Source of the DNA: Rhodoferax sp. | GTDB taxonomy: Bacteria > Pseudomonadota > Gammaproteobacteria > Burkholderiales > Burkholderiaceae_C | Length of the DNA: 64,000 nt | Assembly (NCBI GenBank): GCA_029866205.1 | Contig: JARWZT010000020.1 | Location: 19,704-83,703 of the forward strand | Reading direction: 5' to 3' | In this document: positions 35,633 through 47,897 of the stretch, one piece after another | How the letters are laid out: each line of letters starts with the position of its first letter | How positions within the stretch are numbered: position 1 is the stretch's first letter | Translations under genes and position numbers: made by a program | The notes under the pieces: generated by a model | What the model was told of the DNA's origin: nothing | Databases searched by the model: none | Seen by the model: only the letters and a program-made list of their open reading frames with translations

Positions 35633-37018
35633 CTAACTGCGGCCTAGCAAATGCCGCAGCGCAAAGTCGGCATCCGCCGCCTGTTCGGAAAGCTCGTGGC
35701 GCTTGACCATGGCGTATAGCTCGATAAAACCGGCACCGAATACCTCACCCAGGAGGGGACAGTTTTCAAGTGCGGCCAGTGCGTCCTCCAGGTTTTGGGG
35801 CAGGGGCGCGGTGGGCGCGCTGCTGGTGCCGCGCGCGGGGCTGGGCGCTATGCGTTGCTGCATTCCGACCAGACCGGTGCCCAGCATCAAGGCCAGCGTC
35901 AGGTAAGGGTTGGCGTCGCCACCGGGCAGGCGGTGTTCCAGACGACGCTGGCTGGGGCTGGACTGGGGGATGCGAAAAGCCACTGTGCGGTCGTCGTGTC
36001 CCCAGTCGGCGTTGGCAGGCGACGCGTCGGGGCGGGCGATGCGCAAATAGGAGTGGGCGTAAGGCGCCAGCAGCGCCATGGCACCAGGCGCCGATGCCTG
36101 CCAGCCGCCAATAAAGTGCGCCATGCGCGGGTGCGTACTGTCGTCGTCGGCGATAAAGGCGTTGCGGCCCGCACCATCGCTCAGGCTGGCGTGCCAGTGC
36201 ATGCCGGTGCCAGGCTCGTTCAGGTAGGGCTTGGCCATGAACGTGGCCATGCAGCCGTGGCGCCGCGCGATCTCGCGGGTCAGGCGCTTGAAGCGGAACA
36301 CGGCGTCGGCCTGTGCCAGTGGCTCGCCGGGGTTGAAATTCACTTCGTACTGCCCGGTGGCCGACTCATGGCCGTAGCCGGAAATGGGGATGGCCTGGGT
36401 CTCGCAAGCTGCCCACAGGTCGTCAAAAAACGGCACAAAGGTCTGCGCCGTCTCGGCGGACGCCAAATCGTGCGAACTCTCGATGTGCGGCACCGGCGCC
36501 GACATGCCGTGCGCCACCTGCAGGCCGCCTTGGCCGTTGCGCTGGGGGTGCACCAGAAAAAACTCCAGTTCGGGCGCCACCAGCGCCTGGTAGCCCGCCG
36601 CTTGCAGGCGCGCCAGCGTGCTTTGGAGCAGCTGCCGGGGCGAGAGCTCGGCGACGTCATAGTCGGCGTGGCCGTCGGCGGCCGTGAAGCGGGCGTCCAG
36701 ATCGCAAATCACGGTGGCCGTCGGCACCCGCGCCAGCGGGCAGCGCACCAGCGTGCGCCAGTCGGGTTGCAGCGCCATGTCCGGAAAGCTGGGCGGGAAA
36801 ATGCGTTTGAACACGTCGGGTGGTTCGCCGCCCGTTACCGTGAGGCCCAGCAGCAGCGCGGGCAGCTTGGCACCCAGCGCTTGGACAAAACTCGCCGTGT
36901 CCATCACCTTGCCACGCGCAACGCTGGTCAGGTCGGCAAAAACCACTTCGACCCGGCGAATACCTTGGGCGCTTAACCAGGCGATGGCGTCGCTAGCGTT
37001 GCGGAGGGGTGGGTTCAT
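35633..37018 (-). CDS. Glutamine synthetase family protein (gamma-glutamylpolyamine synthetase-like)
   Basis: A 461-residue member of the type I glutamine synthetase fold: N-terminal beta-grasp (RRVEVVFADLTSVARGK) then the catalytic domain with PELEFFL (metal-binding Glu), GQYEVNFN, KPYLNEPGTGMHWHASL and the ATP/phosphate-binding RRLEHRLPGGDANPY. The second catalytic region differs from GlnA and resembles PuuA-type enzymes, which glutamylate putrescine or other amines. Its ATG overlaps the stop of exonuclease III by 4 bases, so it is translated from the xth transcript. The amine substrate is not known. Confidence 0.85.
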   Translation of the reverse strand: MNPPLRNASDAIAWLSAQGIRRVEVVFADLTSVARGKVMDTASFVQALGAKLPALLLGLTVTGGEPPDVFKRIFPPSFPDMALQPDWRTLVRCPLARVPTATVICDLDARFTAADGHADYDVAELSPRQLLQSTLARLQAAGYQALVAPELEFFLVHPQRNGQGGLQVAHGMSAPVPHIESSHDLASAETAQTFVPFFDDLWAACETQAIPISGYGHESATGQYEVNFNPGEPLAQADAVFRFKRLTREIARRHGCMATFMAKPYLNEPGTGMHWHASLSDGAGRNAFIADDDSTHPRMAHFIGGWQASAPGAMALLAPYAHSYLRIARPDASPANADWGHDDRTVAFRIPQSSPSQRRLEHRLPGGDANPYLTLALMLGTGLVGMQQRIAPSPARGTSSAPTAPLPQNLEDALAALENCPLLGEVFGAGFIELYAMVKRHELSEQAADADFALRHLLGRS

Positions 37019-37815
37019 GCCCAGTCGTAGTCAATAGTGATGGGCGCGTGGTCCGAGAACTTTTCGTCCTTGTAAATCGCGTGGCTGCGGGCGCCAGCGG
37101 CCAGGGCCGGGGTGGCCAGGTGGTAGTCCAGGCGCCAGCCCACGTTTTTGGCGTAGGCCTGTCCGCGGTTGCTCCACCAGGTGTAGGCGGCGTCGGTGGC
37201 GCTCGGCTCGAGCTGACGGTAGACGTCCACCAGGCCGGCCTGGGTGAGCAACTGGGTCATCCAAGCGCGCTCTTCCGGCAGAAAACCGGAGTTCTTCTTG
37301 TTGCCCTTGAAGTTTTTCAGGTCGATTTCCTGGTGCGCGATATTGATGTCGCCGCAAAGCACAAATTCGCGCTGGCCTTTGAGCGTAGTGAGGTGCGGGT
37401 ACAGCTCGGCCAGAAAGCGGTACTTGGCCTGTTGTCGCTCTTCACCCGACGAGCCGCTCGGGAAATAGGCGCTGATGATCGAGCGTTTGCGCGTGAGCGT
37501 GTCAAAGCGCAACTCCACATAGCGGCCCTCGGCGTCAAACTCGCCCGAGCCATAGCCCACCACCACGTCGCTGGGCGCATGGCGCGTGTACACGCCCACG
37601 CCCGAATAGCCTTTTTTCTCGGCAAACTGAAAGTAGCCGTTCAGACCGGCCAGGGTCTCGAATTTGCCCGCCACATCGTCCGCCTGGGCTTTGACTTCTT
37701 GCACGCAAATACAATCCGGCTGCAGTTGGGCCAGCCAGGGCTCGAGCCCTTTGCTGGTGGCCGAACGGATGCCGTTGAGGTTGAGGCTGGTTAATTTGAA
37801 CAAGGAAATCCCCAT
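37015..37815 (-). CDS. xth: Exodeoxyribonuclease III
   Basis: A 266-residue AP endonuclease/3'-5' exonuclease for base excision repair. Visible: LTSLNLNGIRSA (metal-binding Asn), CVQEVKAQ (metal Glu), CGDINIAH (catalytic Asp/Asn), and the C-terminal KFSDHAPI (catalytic Asp-His). The ATG at 37815 shares two bases with the pyrE start on the other strand; an in-frame TTG four codons inside is a possible alternative. No clear Shine-Dalgarno sequence precedes either. Downstream, the glutamine-synthetase-like gene overlaps by 4 bases. Confidence 0.95.
   Translation of the reverse strand: MGISLFKLTSLNLNGIRSATSKGLEPWLAQLQPDCICVQEVKAQADDVAGKFETLAGLNGYFQFAEKKGYSGVGVYTRHAPSDVVVGYGSGEFDAEGRYVELRFDTLTRKRSIISAYFPSGSSGEERQQAKYRFLAELYPHLTTLKGQREFVLCGDINIAHQEIDLKNFKGNKKNSGFLPEERAWMTQLLTQAGLVDVYRQLEPSATDAAYTWWSNRGQAYAKNVGWRLDYHLATPALAAGARSHAIYKDEKFSDHAPITIDYDWA
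37802..37806 (+). promoter_or_regulatory. Shine-Dalgarno sequence of pyrE inside the xth coding start
   Basis: AAGGA lies 7 bases before the pyrE ATG at 37814 and supports that start. It sits within the first codons of xth on the opposite strand. Confidence 0.65.
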
Positions 37816-38545
37816 GGTTTATAGTGGCCAAAACACCTCGCATAACGCCAGCGGCGCTGCCGGTGCGAACCCAGGTCTGGCCCAAGAATTTGTGGCATTT
37901 GCAGTGGCGTGTGGCGTATTGCGCTTTGGTGAATTCACCACCAAAGCCGGCCGTCAAAGCCCGTATTTTTTCAACGCAGGCTTGTTTGACGACGGTGCCA
38001 AACTAGGACGCTTGGCGCAATTTTATGCCCAGCGCCTGCTGGCAAGTGGCATTGAATTTGACATGATTTTTGGCCCCGCCTACAAGGGCATTCCACTGGG
38101 CGCGGCCGTGGCCATTGAGCTGGCACGACTGGGCAAAAACGTGCCCTTTGCGTACAACCGCAAAGAAGCCAAAGACCACGGCGAGGGCGGCAGCCTGGTG
38201 GGCGCAGCGCTCAAAGGCCGGGTGCTGATCGTCGACGACGTGATGAGTGCAGGCACCGCCGCACGTGAGTCGATTGCACTGATCAAGGCCGCAGGTGCGA
38301 CGCCCCACGCCGTGGCCATCGCCCTGGATCGCCAGGAAATGGCCACCGAAAAGCAGGCCGATGGCTCCACCCGCGACGTTCCCTACAGCGCCGTGCAATA
38401 CGTGCGCGGCCACGAGGGCTTGCAGGTCTGCGCGATTGCTGAACTCTCGGACTTGCTGGGCTACCTTGGCAGCCAAAGCGGCAACACGATGGGTGAGCAC
38501 CTTGCGCGGGTTCAGGCGTACCGGGAGCGCTACGGGGTGCAATAA
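37814..38545 (+). CDS. pyrE: Orotate phosphoribosyltransferase
   Basis: A 243-residue enzyme attaching phosphoribose to orotate to make OMP in pyrimidine synthesis. Family features: LRFGEFTTKAGRQSPYFFNAG, IFGPAYKGIPLGAA, the flexible-loop KEAKDHGEGG, and the PRPP loop VLIVDDVMSAGTA. About 20 unconserved residues precede the usual PyrE N-terminus, but no other start codon lies near it and AAGGA is well placed. The ATG overlaps the divergent xth start codon by two bases. Confidence 0.96.
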   Translation: MVYSGQNTSHNASGAAGANPGLAQEFVAFAVACGVLRFGEFTTKAGRQSPYFFNAGLFDDGAKLGRLAQFYAQRLLASGIEFDMIFGPAYKGIPLGAAVAIELARLGKNVPFAYNRKEAKDHGEGGSLVGAALKGRVLIVDDVMSAGTAARESIALIKAAGATPHAVAIALDRQEMATEKQADGSTRDVPYSAVQYVRGHEGLQVCAIAELSDLLGYLGSQSGNTMGEHLARVQAYRERYGVQ

Positions 38546-38563
38546 AGTCGCCACGCGGGCGCT

Positions 38564-39184
38564 TCAGACCCCGTAGTACCGATCCGTGCGGTGGTTGACG
38601 CCAATCACCAGGTTTACCGCCACCGCGCCCAAGAGCGAGAGCAGGGCCTTGTGCGGGTCAGTGGTCGCAAAGGCGGCCAGCAGGATCAACAAGTCCACCG
38701 CCATTTGGACCTTGCCTGCGCGCCAACCGCGCGTTTTTTGCAGGTAGATGGCCGTGATCGTGACCCCGCCCAAACTGGCGCCGTGGCGAATCAATATCAA
38801 AATGCCCGTTCCCGCCAGCAGCCCGGCCATGACGGCCGCAAACACCGGGTTGAGGGGGCTAAAACCAATCCAGTGCGGCAGCAGCTCCACATACACCGAC
38901 AGCAATGCCACGGCCACAAATGTTTTGAGCGTGAAAGTGCGCCCCAGCCGCCGCCAGCCAAACACATAAAACGGCAGGTTGATGACAAACAACACCGCTC
39001 CCAGCGGGTAGCCGGCCAGGTAATGCACCAAAAACGCCAGGCCTGTCGTGCCCCCGGTGAACAGGCCCGCCTCCCGAAACAGGCAAACGGCCAAGCCCAC
39101 AAAAAGACAACCGGTCAACAGACCTTGGGCGTCTTCAGCCAAGGTATGGGGCGTCGGCTCGGGGCCGGAGTGGGTGGCAGTCAA
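38564..39184 (-). CDS. YitT family membrane protein
   Basis: A 206-residue protein with five hydrophobic segments, matching YitT/DUF161: [71 protein letters not shown]. The first internal Met is too late, so a TTG at 39184 is chosen; it overlaps the gatB stop as TTGA and gives the usual N-terminal length. YitT proteins have no settled function. It is likely co-transcribed with gatCAB. Confidence 0.78.
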   Translation of the reverse strand: MTATHSGPEPTPHTLAEDAQGLLTGCLFVGLAVCLFREAGLFTGGTTGLAFLVHYLAGYPLGAVLFVINLPFYVFGWRRLGRTFTLKTFVAVALLSVYVELLPHWIGFSPLNPVFAAVMAGLLAGTGILILIRHGASLGGVTITAIYLQKTRGWRAGKVQMAVDLLILLAAFATTDPHKALLSLLGAVAVNLVIGVNHRTDRYYGV

Positions 39185-40619
39185 GCCAGTTTTTGCTTCA
39201 GCATCTCGTTGACTTGCGCGGGGTTGGCCTTGCCTTTGCTGGCCTTCATCGCCTGGCCGACCAGCGCGTTGAAAGCTTTGGCGTTGCCGGCCTTGAACTC
39301 TTCGACGTTCTTGGCGTTGGCGGCCAGCACTTCGTCGATGATGGCCTCCAGCGCGCTGCTGTCGTTCATTTGGCGCAAGCCTTTGGCTTCGATGATGGCG
39401 TCCACCTCGCCGCCCTCGGACCACAAGGTGTCAAACACCTGCTTGGCGGCATTGTTGGAAATGGTGCCGTCGGCGATCCTGCCAATCAGAGACGCAAGTA
39501 TCGCGCTGCTGACGGGCAGTTGCGCAACCGCCACCTCGCTGCTGTTCTGGCGCCGCGACACCTCACCCATGATCCAATTGCTGGCCAGCTTGGGCTGACC
39601 GCAGGCCTTGGCCGTGGCTTCAAAATAATCCGCCGTCGCCATGCTTTGCGTCAGCGTGGCCGCGTCATATTCCGGCAGTCCATAGTCCTGCACAAACCTA
39701 GCGGCCATCACCCAGGGCAGCTCCACCATCTCTGAGCGCACGCGCTCGACCCAGTCGCGGCCGATCACCAGCGGGGGCAGGTCGGGGTCGGGGAAGTAGC
39801 GGTAGTCGGCGGCGTCTTCCTTGGTGCGCATGGCGCGGGTTTCGCCGGTGTCGGGGTTGAACAGTACGGTGGCTTGCTGGATTTCGCGCCCGTCCTCGAT
39901 CTCTTCAATTTGCCAGCGCACCTCGTAGTCGATGGCCTGCTGCATGAACTTGAAGCTATTGAGGTTTTTGATCTCGCGCCGCGTGCCCAGCGCTGCGCCG
40001 GGTTTGCGGACCGACACATTGGCGTCGCAGCGGAAACTGCCCTCTTGCATATTGCCATCGCAAATACCAATCCAAGTGACGATTTCGTGCAGCTTTTTGG
40101 CATAGGCCACCGCCTCGTCGCTGCTCCGCATATCGGGCTCGGTCACGATCTCCAAGAGCGGCGTACCGGCGCGGTTCAGGTCAATGCCGCTTTGCCCGAT
40201 AAAGTCTTCATGCAGCGACTTGCCAGCGTCTTCTTCCAGGTGCGCACGCACCAGGCGCACGGTCTTTTTCTCATCACCCAGCAAAAAGCTCACCTCACCA
40301 CCCTGCACTACTGGAATCTCAAATTGGCTGATCTGGTAGCCCTTGGGCAGGTCGGGATAAAAGTAGTTCTTGCGCGCAAAAATGCTGCGCTCGGCAATGT
40401 GCGAGCCCAGCGCCAGGCCGAGCTGGATCGCACGCTCGACCGCACCCAGGTTCATCACGGGCAGCGTGCCGGGCAGCGCCAGATCGACGGCACAAGCTTG
40501 GGTGTTCGGCTCGGCACCAAATGCGGTGGGCGCGCGGCTGAAGATCTTGCTGTGGGTCGAAAGCTGGGCGTGGGTCTCAAAGCCGATCACCACTTCATAG
40601 CCCTGAACGAGTTTGGCGC

Positions 40620-40623
<4 letters not shown>
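39181..40623 (-). CDS. gatB: Asp-tRNA(Asn)/Glu-tRNA(Gln) amidotransferase subunit B
   Basis: A 480-residue kinase subunit that phosphorylates Glu- or Asp-charged tRNA before amidation. Signature pieces: [55 protein letters not shown] and the C-terminal YqeY-like tail. Its presence with gatA and gatC means at least one of Asn-tRNA or Gln-tRNA can be made by transamidation. It overlaps gatA by 4 bases (ATGA). Confidence 0.97.
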
Positions 40624-42140
<1,517 letters not shown>

Positions 42141-42143
42141 GTC

Positions 42144-42479
42144 TTACTCAATCACTTTGGGAACCAGAAACAGGCCGCGCTCGACCGCCGGAGCGCTGCG
42201 CTGGTTGGCGTCGCGGTCGTTGGGCTCGCTGGCCACGTCAGGACGCAGGCGCAGGGTGATGCCCTGGGTGTTTGAATCGGAGAGCTTCTGTTGCAAATTT
42301 TGCATGGCGTCGAGTGGATGGGCCATGGGGACCTTGCCCTCGGTGTCAACGGCGCTGATCTGCGCAACGATGTCAAAAAACGCATTGATCTGGCCGAGCA
42401 TGCGCGCGCTTTCGTCGGCTTGCAGTTCGAGCCGGGCCAAATTGGCGATGCGGGCGATGTCTGTGGGGGTGAGGGACAT
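42144..42479 (-). CDS. gatC: Asp-tRNA(Asn)/Glu-tRNA(Gln) amidotransferase subunit C
   Basis: A 111-residue small subunit that wraps GatA and GatB together. [17 protein letters not shown] is the conserved N-terminus and the C-terminal [15 protein letters not shown] matches the family end. It is about ten residues longer than usual, through a [15 protein letters not shown] insertion. First gene of the gatCAB unit, divergent from mreB across 231 bases. Confidence 0.95.
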   Translation of the reverse strand: MSLTPTDIARIANLARLELQADESARMLGQINAFFDIVAQISAVDTEGKVPMAHPLDAMQNLQQKLSDSNTQGITLRLRPDVASEPNDRDANQRSAPAVERGLFLVPKVIE

Positions 42480-42674
42480 GATGGCAGTGGTTTAGCGGTT
42501 GAGTCGCGGCTAATTCGGCATTTAACAGGTGGGCAAGCCCGGTGCGGCGCAGGTGCTACCCAGGGCTAAATTACGGGGGATGGGTTATTATCCCGTCTTT
42601 GGCTGGCAGTGCATTCGGGCACTCTGTACCCCGCCCCCATCACCATTTTTACCCATCACACCAAGGCGACGTAG

Positions 42675-43754
<1,080 letters not shown>

Positions 43755-43769
43755 ACCCCCACCATAGCG

Positions 43770-44696
43770 ATGGCGCGCGCGACGCTGGGCCGGGACCCGC
43801 CGCCGTTTTTCCGGCAAGGTCCGTCGGCCTTTTCCCGCCTGTTGGTGTTCAGTGCGCTGGCGCTGCTGGTCATGGTGGCCGATGCCCGTTTTCAGATAAT
43901 GCAGCCCCTGCGCGCTGCCCTGTCGGTGTTGCTGTATCCGGTGCAGTGGTTGGCTATGCGCCCGCTGATCTTGGTGCAAGGTGCCAAGTCGAGTCTGGAC
44001 GCGGTCGCCGATAGCGAGGCAGAGCGAAAAGCGATTCGCCATCAACTCTCCGTCCAGTCCCAGCGCGCCAACCTGGCCGAGCAGCTCCTGCTGGAAAACC
44101 GCCGCCTGCGCGACCTGCTGGCCTTGCAGCAGCGCCTGGAACGTCCCGCAGTGGCGGCCCAGGTCTTGTACGACGCCGCCGATCCCTACAGCCGCAAGGT
44201 CATCCTGGACAAGGGCCAAGTCCAGGGCCTGCGACTGGGTGCGCCGGTGGTGGACGAGCTCGGTGTGCTGGGCCAAGTGACGCGCCTTTTCCCGCTGCTC
44301 AGTGAAGTGACCCTGGTCACCAACCGCGACCACGCTATTCCGGTCCTCAATGCCCGCACGGGCGCGCGCGGCGTGGCTTACGGCGATAGTTCGACCCATG
44401 CGGATGCCTTGGAATTGCGCTATATGGCCGCCAACGCAGACGTGGCTGTGGGCGACCTGCTCACCACCAGTGGGGTTGACGGCGTCTACCCGCCAGGACT
44501 GCCGGTGGCGCGGATTGAAAAAATTGACCGGCGCACCGACGCCGTGTTTGCACGCATTTACTGCGTGCCCCTGGCGTTGGTGGCGGGGGCGTCCCAGGTG
44601 CTGGTGTTGGAGCCTTTGGGTGCCAACGATCCAGGGCGGCCTGCGCCTGCGCCTGAGCCCGAGCCCAAGTCCGCCAGAATTGGAGGTCGCCGATGA
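43770..44696 (+). CDS. mreC: Rod shape-determining protein MreC
   Basis: A 308-residue protein with one N-terminal membrane helix (about 27-45), a coiled coil (about 75-125, SVQSQRANLAEQLLLENRRL) and a periplasmic beta-domain pair (KVILDKGQVQGLRLGAPV, NADVAVGDLLTTSGVDGVYP). It links MreB to PBP2 and RodA. The C-terminus is Pro/Glu-rich. It overlaps mreD by 4 bases (ATGA). Confidence 0.96.
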   Translation: MARATLGRDPPPFFRQGPSAFSRLLVFSALALLVMVADARFQIMQPLRAALSVLLYPVQWLAMRPLILVQGAKSSLDAVADSEAERKAIRHQLSVQSQRANLAEQLLLENRRLRDLLALQQRLERPAVAAQVLYDAADPYSRKVILDKGQVQGLRLGAPVVDELGVLGQVTRLFPLLSEVTLVTNRDHAIPVLNARTGARGVAYGDSSTHADALELRYMAANADVAVGDLLTTSGVDGVYPPGLPVARIEKIDRRTDAVFARIYCVPLALVAGASQVLVLEPLGANDPGRPAPAPEPEPKSARIGGRR

Positions 44697-45223
44697 TCAT
44701 GCGTCCGGGGCAACGCCTGCTGATGCCCGTGAACCCCGGCTTCGTCTGGGCCTCATTGGTGGCCGCGTTGTTGCTGACGATGGTGGCCAATATGGTGGTT
44801 TGGGGCCGTGCGGCCTGGGCACCCGACTTGCTATCGATTGTTTTGGTATTTTGGACAGTGCACCAGACCCGTCGGGTGGGCATGGCCGTCGCCTTTGTGG
44901 CCGGCCTGCTGGTGGATGTGCACCACGGGGGCTTGCTGGGTCAGCACGCCTTGGCCTATACGGTACTGACCTATCTTGCGATCATGGTGCACCGCCGCTT
45001 GCGCTGGTTTGCGGTGATGGACCAAGCGGTGCAGGTATTTCCGCTGTTTTTGCTGGCCCATGGGGTGGAGGTTTTGCTGAGCTTGTTGGTGGGCGGTGGC
45101 TTGCCTGGTTGGTGGGCTGTGCTGGCGCCTGTTTTGGAGGCTTTGCTGTGGCCGTTGGTGAGCTTGGTGCTGCTTGCGCCACAGCGCCGCGCGCCGGATC
45201 CTGACGAAAACCGCCCCCTGTAG
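44693..45223 (+). CDS. mreD: Rod shape-determining protein MreD
   Basis: A 176-residue inner-membrane protein with about five to six hydrophobic segments; the early PDLLSIVLVFWTVHQTRRVG and the AFVAGLLVDVHHGGLLGQHA segment with its buried Asp are typical of MreD. Overlaps mreC and lies 14 bases before mrdA. Confidence 0.95.
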   Translation: MIMRPGQRLLMPVNPGFVWASLVAALLLTMVANMVVWGRAAWAPDLLSIVLVFWTVHQTRRVGMAVAFVAGLLVDVHHGGLLGQHALAYTVLTYLAIMVHRRLRWFAVMDQAVQVFPLFLLAHGVEVLLSLLVGGGLPGWWAVLAPVLEALLWPLVSLVLLAPQRRAPDPDENRPL

Positions 45224-45237
45224 GCGGAAACAGCACC

Positions 45238-47193
45238 ATGGAACTGCGCAACGTTGAAGCCGATCTGGCCCAGTTTCGGACCCGCATTTTTGTGTTCACG
45301 CTGGTGGTGCTGGGCTGCTTTTTTGTGCTGTTGTTCCGGTTGGCCTATTTGCAGGTCTGGCGGCACGCCGACCTGCGCGCCCAGGCCGAGAGCAATCGCA
45401 CTGCCATCGTGCCGATCGTGCCTAACCGGGGTCTGATTGAAGACCGAAATGGCATAGTGCTGGCGAGCAATTATTCGGCCTACACCCTGGAGATCACGCC
45501 GTCAAAAGCCGGGCCACTGGAGCCCACCATAGATGCCCTGGCGGAGCTGGTCGACATCAGTGCCCGCGACCGGCGGCGATTCAAGAAGTTATTGGAAGAG
45601 TCCAAGAACTTTGAGTCCCTGCCCATTCGCAGCCGTTTGACGGATGCCGAGGTGGCGCGTTTTGCGGCCCAGCGCTTTCGCTTTCCCGGGGTGGAGATCA
45701 AGGCCCGTCTGTTTCGCAGCTATCCCTATGGCGAACTGGCCAGCCATGTGATTGGCTACATCGGACGCATCAACACCAGCGAAAAAGAAAAAATCGAGAA
45801 CGACGATGACCAGGCCAATTACCGGGGTACGGAGTACATCGGAAAACTAGGGGTTGAGCAGAGCTTTGAGCGTCAACTCCATGGCATTACCGGGGTTGAG
45901 CATATTGAGACTTCGGCGGGCGGACGCGCGGTGCGTCGCCTCTCCAGCAGTCCGGCTACGCCGGGGGATACGGTGACGCTGTCGATCGACATCAAGCTGC
46001 AGTACCTGGTGGAGCAGATGTTTGGATCGCGTCGCGGCGCCCTGGTGGCCTTGGATCCGAAAACCGGGGAGGTCTTGGCATTCGTCAGCAAGCCGACCTT
46101 TGACTCCAATCTCTTCGTTGAAGGCATCGACCAGGAGAACTGGCAAATGCTCAATGAGTCACCGGACCGTCCCTTGCTGAACCGCGCCCTGCGGGGAACC
46201 TACCCGCCAGGCTCGACGTACAAGCCGTTTTTGGCATTGGCCGCGCTGGAGACCGGCACGCGCAATGCGTCGACGCTGGTTAATGATCCTGGTTTTTACA
46301 TGTTTGGCGGTCACCGTTTTGGCAGTCCCGAAAATGAGCGCGGCGGCGTGATGGACATGCGCCGCGCGATTGTGGAGTCCAGCAACGCCTATTTCTATTC
46401 CTTGGCCAATGAGCTGGGCGTGGACGAAATGCACGATTTCATGAAGCCATTGGGCTTTGGCCAGATCACGGGAATCGACGTGCTGGGCGAGGTGCGCGGC
46501 GTGCTGCCCAGCCAGGATTGGAAGCGCAACTACTACAAACGGCCTGAGCAAAAAAAATGGTACGCAGGGGAGACCATTTCCTTGGGCATCGGTCAGGGCT
46601 ACAACAGTTTTACGATGCTTCAGCTCGCCCAAGCCACTGCAGCGCTGGCCAATCAGGGTCTCAAGCACCGCCCGCGTTTGGTGACGTCAACCCAGGACGC
46701 CAGTTCCCATGCCCGCACTTCGCGCGCAGTCGAGCCAGGGCAAGACTTGCACCTCAAGCCTGAAAATATCGCGGTCATCCTTCAGGCCATGGTGGGCGTG
46801 ACGCAAGAGGGTACGTCGACCCGCGTCTTTGCCGGTGCGCCCTACCTCAGTGGTGGCAAGACTGGCACCGCCCAAGCAGTGAGCCTGGGGAAAAACGAAA
46901 AATACAATGCCGCCCGGCTGGAAGAGCGCCAGCGCGACCATTCGCTCTACATCGCTTTTGCCCCGGTGCAAGATCCCCAGGTGGCGCTCGCGGTGATTGT
47001 TGAAAATGCGGGTTTCGGCGCAGCGGCTGCCGCGCCCATTGCCCGCCGGGTATTTGATTACTGGCTACTCAAGCAATATCCCAGTGCGGACGACTTGGCC
47101 GCCGTCAGCAAGGGGCAAGCCGCCGCACCCATCGGGACCTCGCGCAAACTCGCAGATATGCCCTGGCCACCACCCGAACTGGCCAGGCCCTGA
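45238..47193 (+). CDS. mrdA: Penicillin-binding protein 2, elongation transpeptidase
   Basis: A 651-residue class B PBP that cross-links lateral wall peptidoglycan. One N-terminal membrane helix (about 17-38) is followed by the pedestal (VPNRGLIEDRNG) and the transpeptidase: catalytic Ser326 in PGSTYKP, SSN in IVESSNAYFY, and Lys541 in SGGKTGTAQ. Spacing agrees with E. coli PBP2. It closes mreBCD-mrdA. The RodA glycosyltransferase gene that often follows is not here; an AT-rich patch and an opposite-strand gene follow instead. Confidence 0.97.
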   Translation: MELRNVEADLAQFRTRIFVFTLVVLGCFFVLLFRLAYLQVWRHADLRAQAESNRTAIVPIVPNRGLIEDRNGIVLASNYSAYTLEITPSKAGPLEPTIDALAELVDISARDRRRFKKLLEESKNFESLPIRSRLTDAEVARFAAQRFRFPGVEIKARLFRSYPYGELASHVIGYIGRINTSEKEKIENDDDQANYRGTEYIGKLGVEQSFERQLHGITGVEHIETSAGGRAVRRLSSSPATPGDTVTLSIDIKLQYLVEQMFGSRRGALVALDPKTGEVLAFVSKPTFDSNLFVEGIDQENWQMLNESPDRPLLNRALRGTYPPGSTYKPFLALAALETGTRNASTLVNDPGFYMFGGHRFGSPENERGGVMDMRRAIVESSNAYFYSLANELGVDEMHDFMKPLGFGQITGIDVLGEVRGVLPSQDWKRNYYKRPEQKKWYAGETISLGIGQGYNSFTMLQLAQATAALANQGLKHRPRLVTSTQDASSHARTSRAVEPGQDLHLKPENIAVILQAMVGVTQEGTSTRVFAGAPYLSGGKTGTAQAVSLGKNEKYNAARLEERQRDHSLYIAFAPVQDPQVALAVIVENAGFGAAAAAPIARRVFDYWLLKQYPSADDLAAVSKGQAAAPIGTSRKLADMPWPPPELARP

Positions 47194-47201
47194 GCGCATC
47201 C

Positions 47202-47224
47202 CTTGCAATTGATAAAGTTGCAAG
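47202..47224. repeat. 7-bp inverted repeat after mrdA
   Basis: CTTGCAA (47202-47208) and TTGCAAG (47218-47224) are exact reverse complements around 9 bases, 8 bases past the mrdA stop. No T-run follows, so it is at most a 3'-end hairpin. Confidence 0.35.
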
Positions 47225-47316
47225 CGCAAATCGGCGTGTTCATCATTAATTTGCGATAAGTATGGGCCCAGGGCAGAGCCAGATATATTTCTGCCGAAAT
47301 ATTATTCGGAAGTCGA

Positions 47317-47655
47317 TCATTTAAGGTGCGGGCGTTCAATGCGCTCCTGAAATTTGACAACCTTGCCGGCGGAGTCAAAATCAATATCAAACTCTGTACT
47401 CGTCTCTAACAAATTTGCATCAAGATCAATGACGCCATACGTCCATGAACGGCCGGGTTCGTTACGGTACTTCATGTTGTGCGCTGGTCGCCCCAGTATG
47501 CGGCGCACTTCATCTTTGTCCATGCCAATTTTGATCTGCGCCTCATCCGCGCGTTTGATCGTGTAACCGGTAGCGGCAAACGCCACGCCTGTGGAAAGCA
47601 GAAAACCTGCAGACACCGCAATAAGCGCGGACTTGATCAGTTTGTTTTTTGACAT
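47317..47655 (-). CDS. Small secreted protein with BamE/SmpA-like domain
   Basis: A 112-residue protein with a signal peptide (about 1-28, ending AFA) and a mature part like the SmpA/OmlA (BamE) fold: IKIGMDKDEVRRILGRPAHN, then NEPGRSWTYGVIDL and a beta hairpin TEFDIDFDSAGKVVKFQ. Unlike BamE it has no lipobox cysteine, so it is probably soluble in the periplasm. Base composition is more AT-rich than neighbouring genes, as is the flanking DNA. Isolated between mrdA and a TSUP permease; role unknown. Confidence 0.75.
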   Translation of the reverse strand: MSKNKLIKSALIAVSAGFLLSTGVAFAATGYTIKRADEAQIKIGMDKDEVRRILGRPAHNMKYRNEPGRSWTYGVIDLDANLLETSTEFDIDFDSAGKVVKFQERIERPHLK

Positions 47656-47897
47656 AAGAATCCAGCAAAGAAGTTAATGGGACTTCATTGGTATCTTGAA
47701 AATATGCAGTATTTTGTTTTTCCCAATACCGCTTGTTCTTCATCACAAGCGTGGATTATTATTTTGCTTTGAATATAATAAGTGATACTGGTCACACCAT
47801 TCATTATCTATTTGCATTAGCCAGCAAGAATTCCGCTGGTAGATATTTACCGCGCTCGTCCGGCGCAGGGGCGTGCGGGGCCATTGGGGTCCGCATC
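47656..47897. other. AT-rich gap upstream of the BamE-like gene
   Basis: A 242-base stretch whose first two-thirds is AT-rich, with a 7-bp inverted repeat CGCTTGT (47730-47736)/ACAAGCG (47745-47751) and a plus-strand TATAAT (47774-47779) that lacks a good -35. It should contain the minus-strand promoter for the BamE-like gene. Open frames crossing it have no recognisable protein sequence. Confidence 0.4.
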
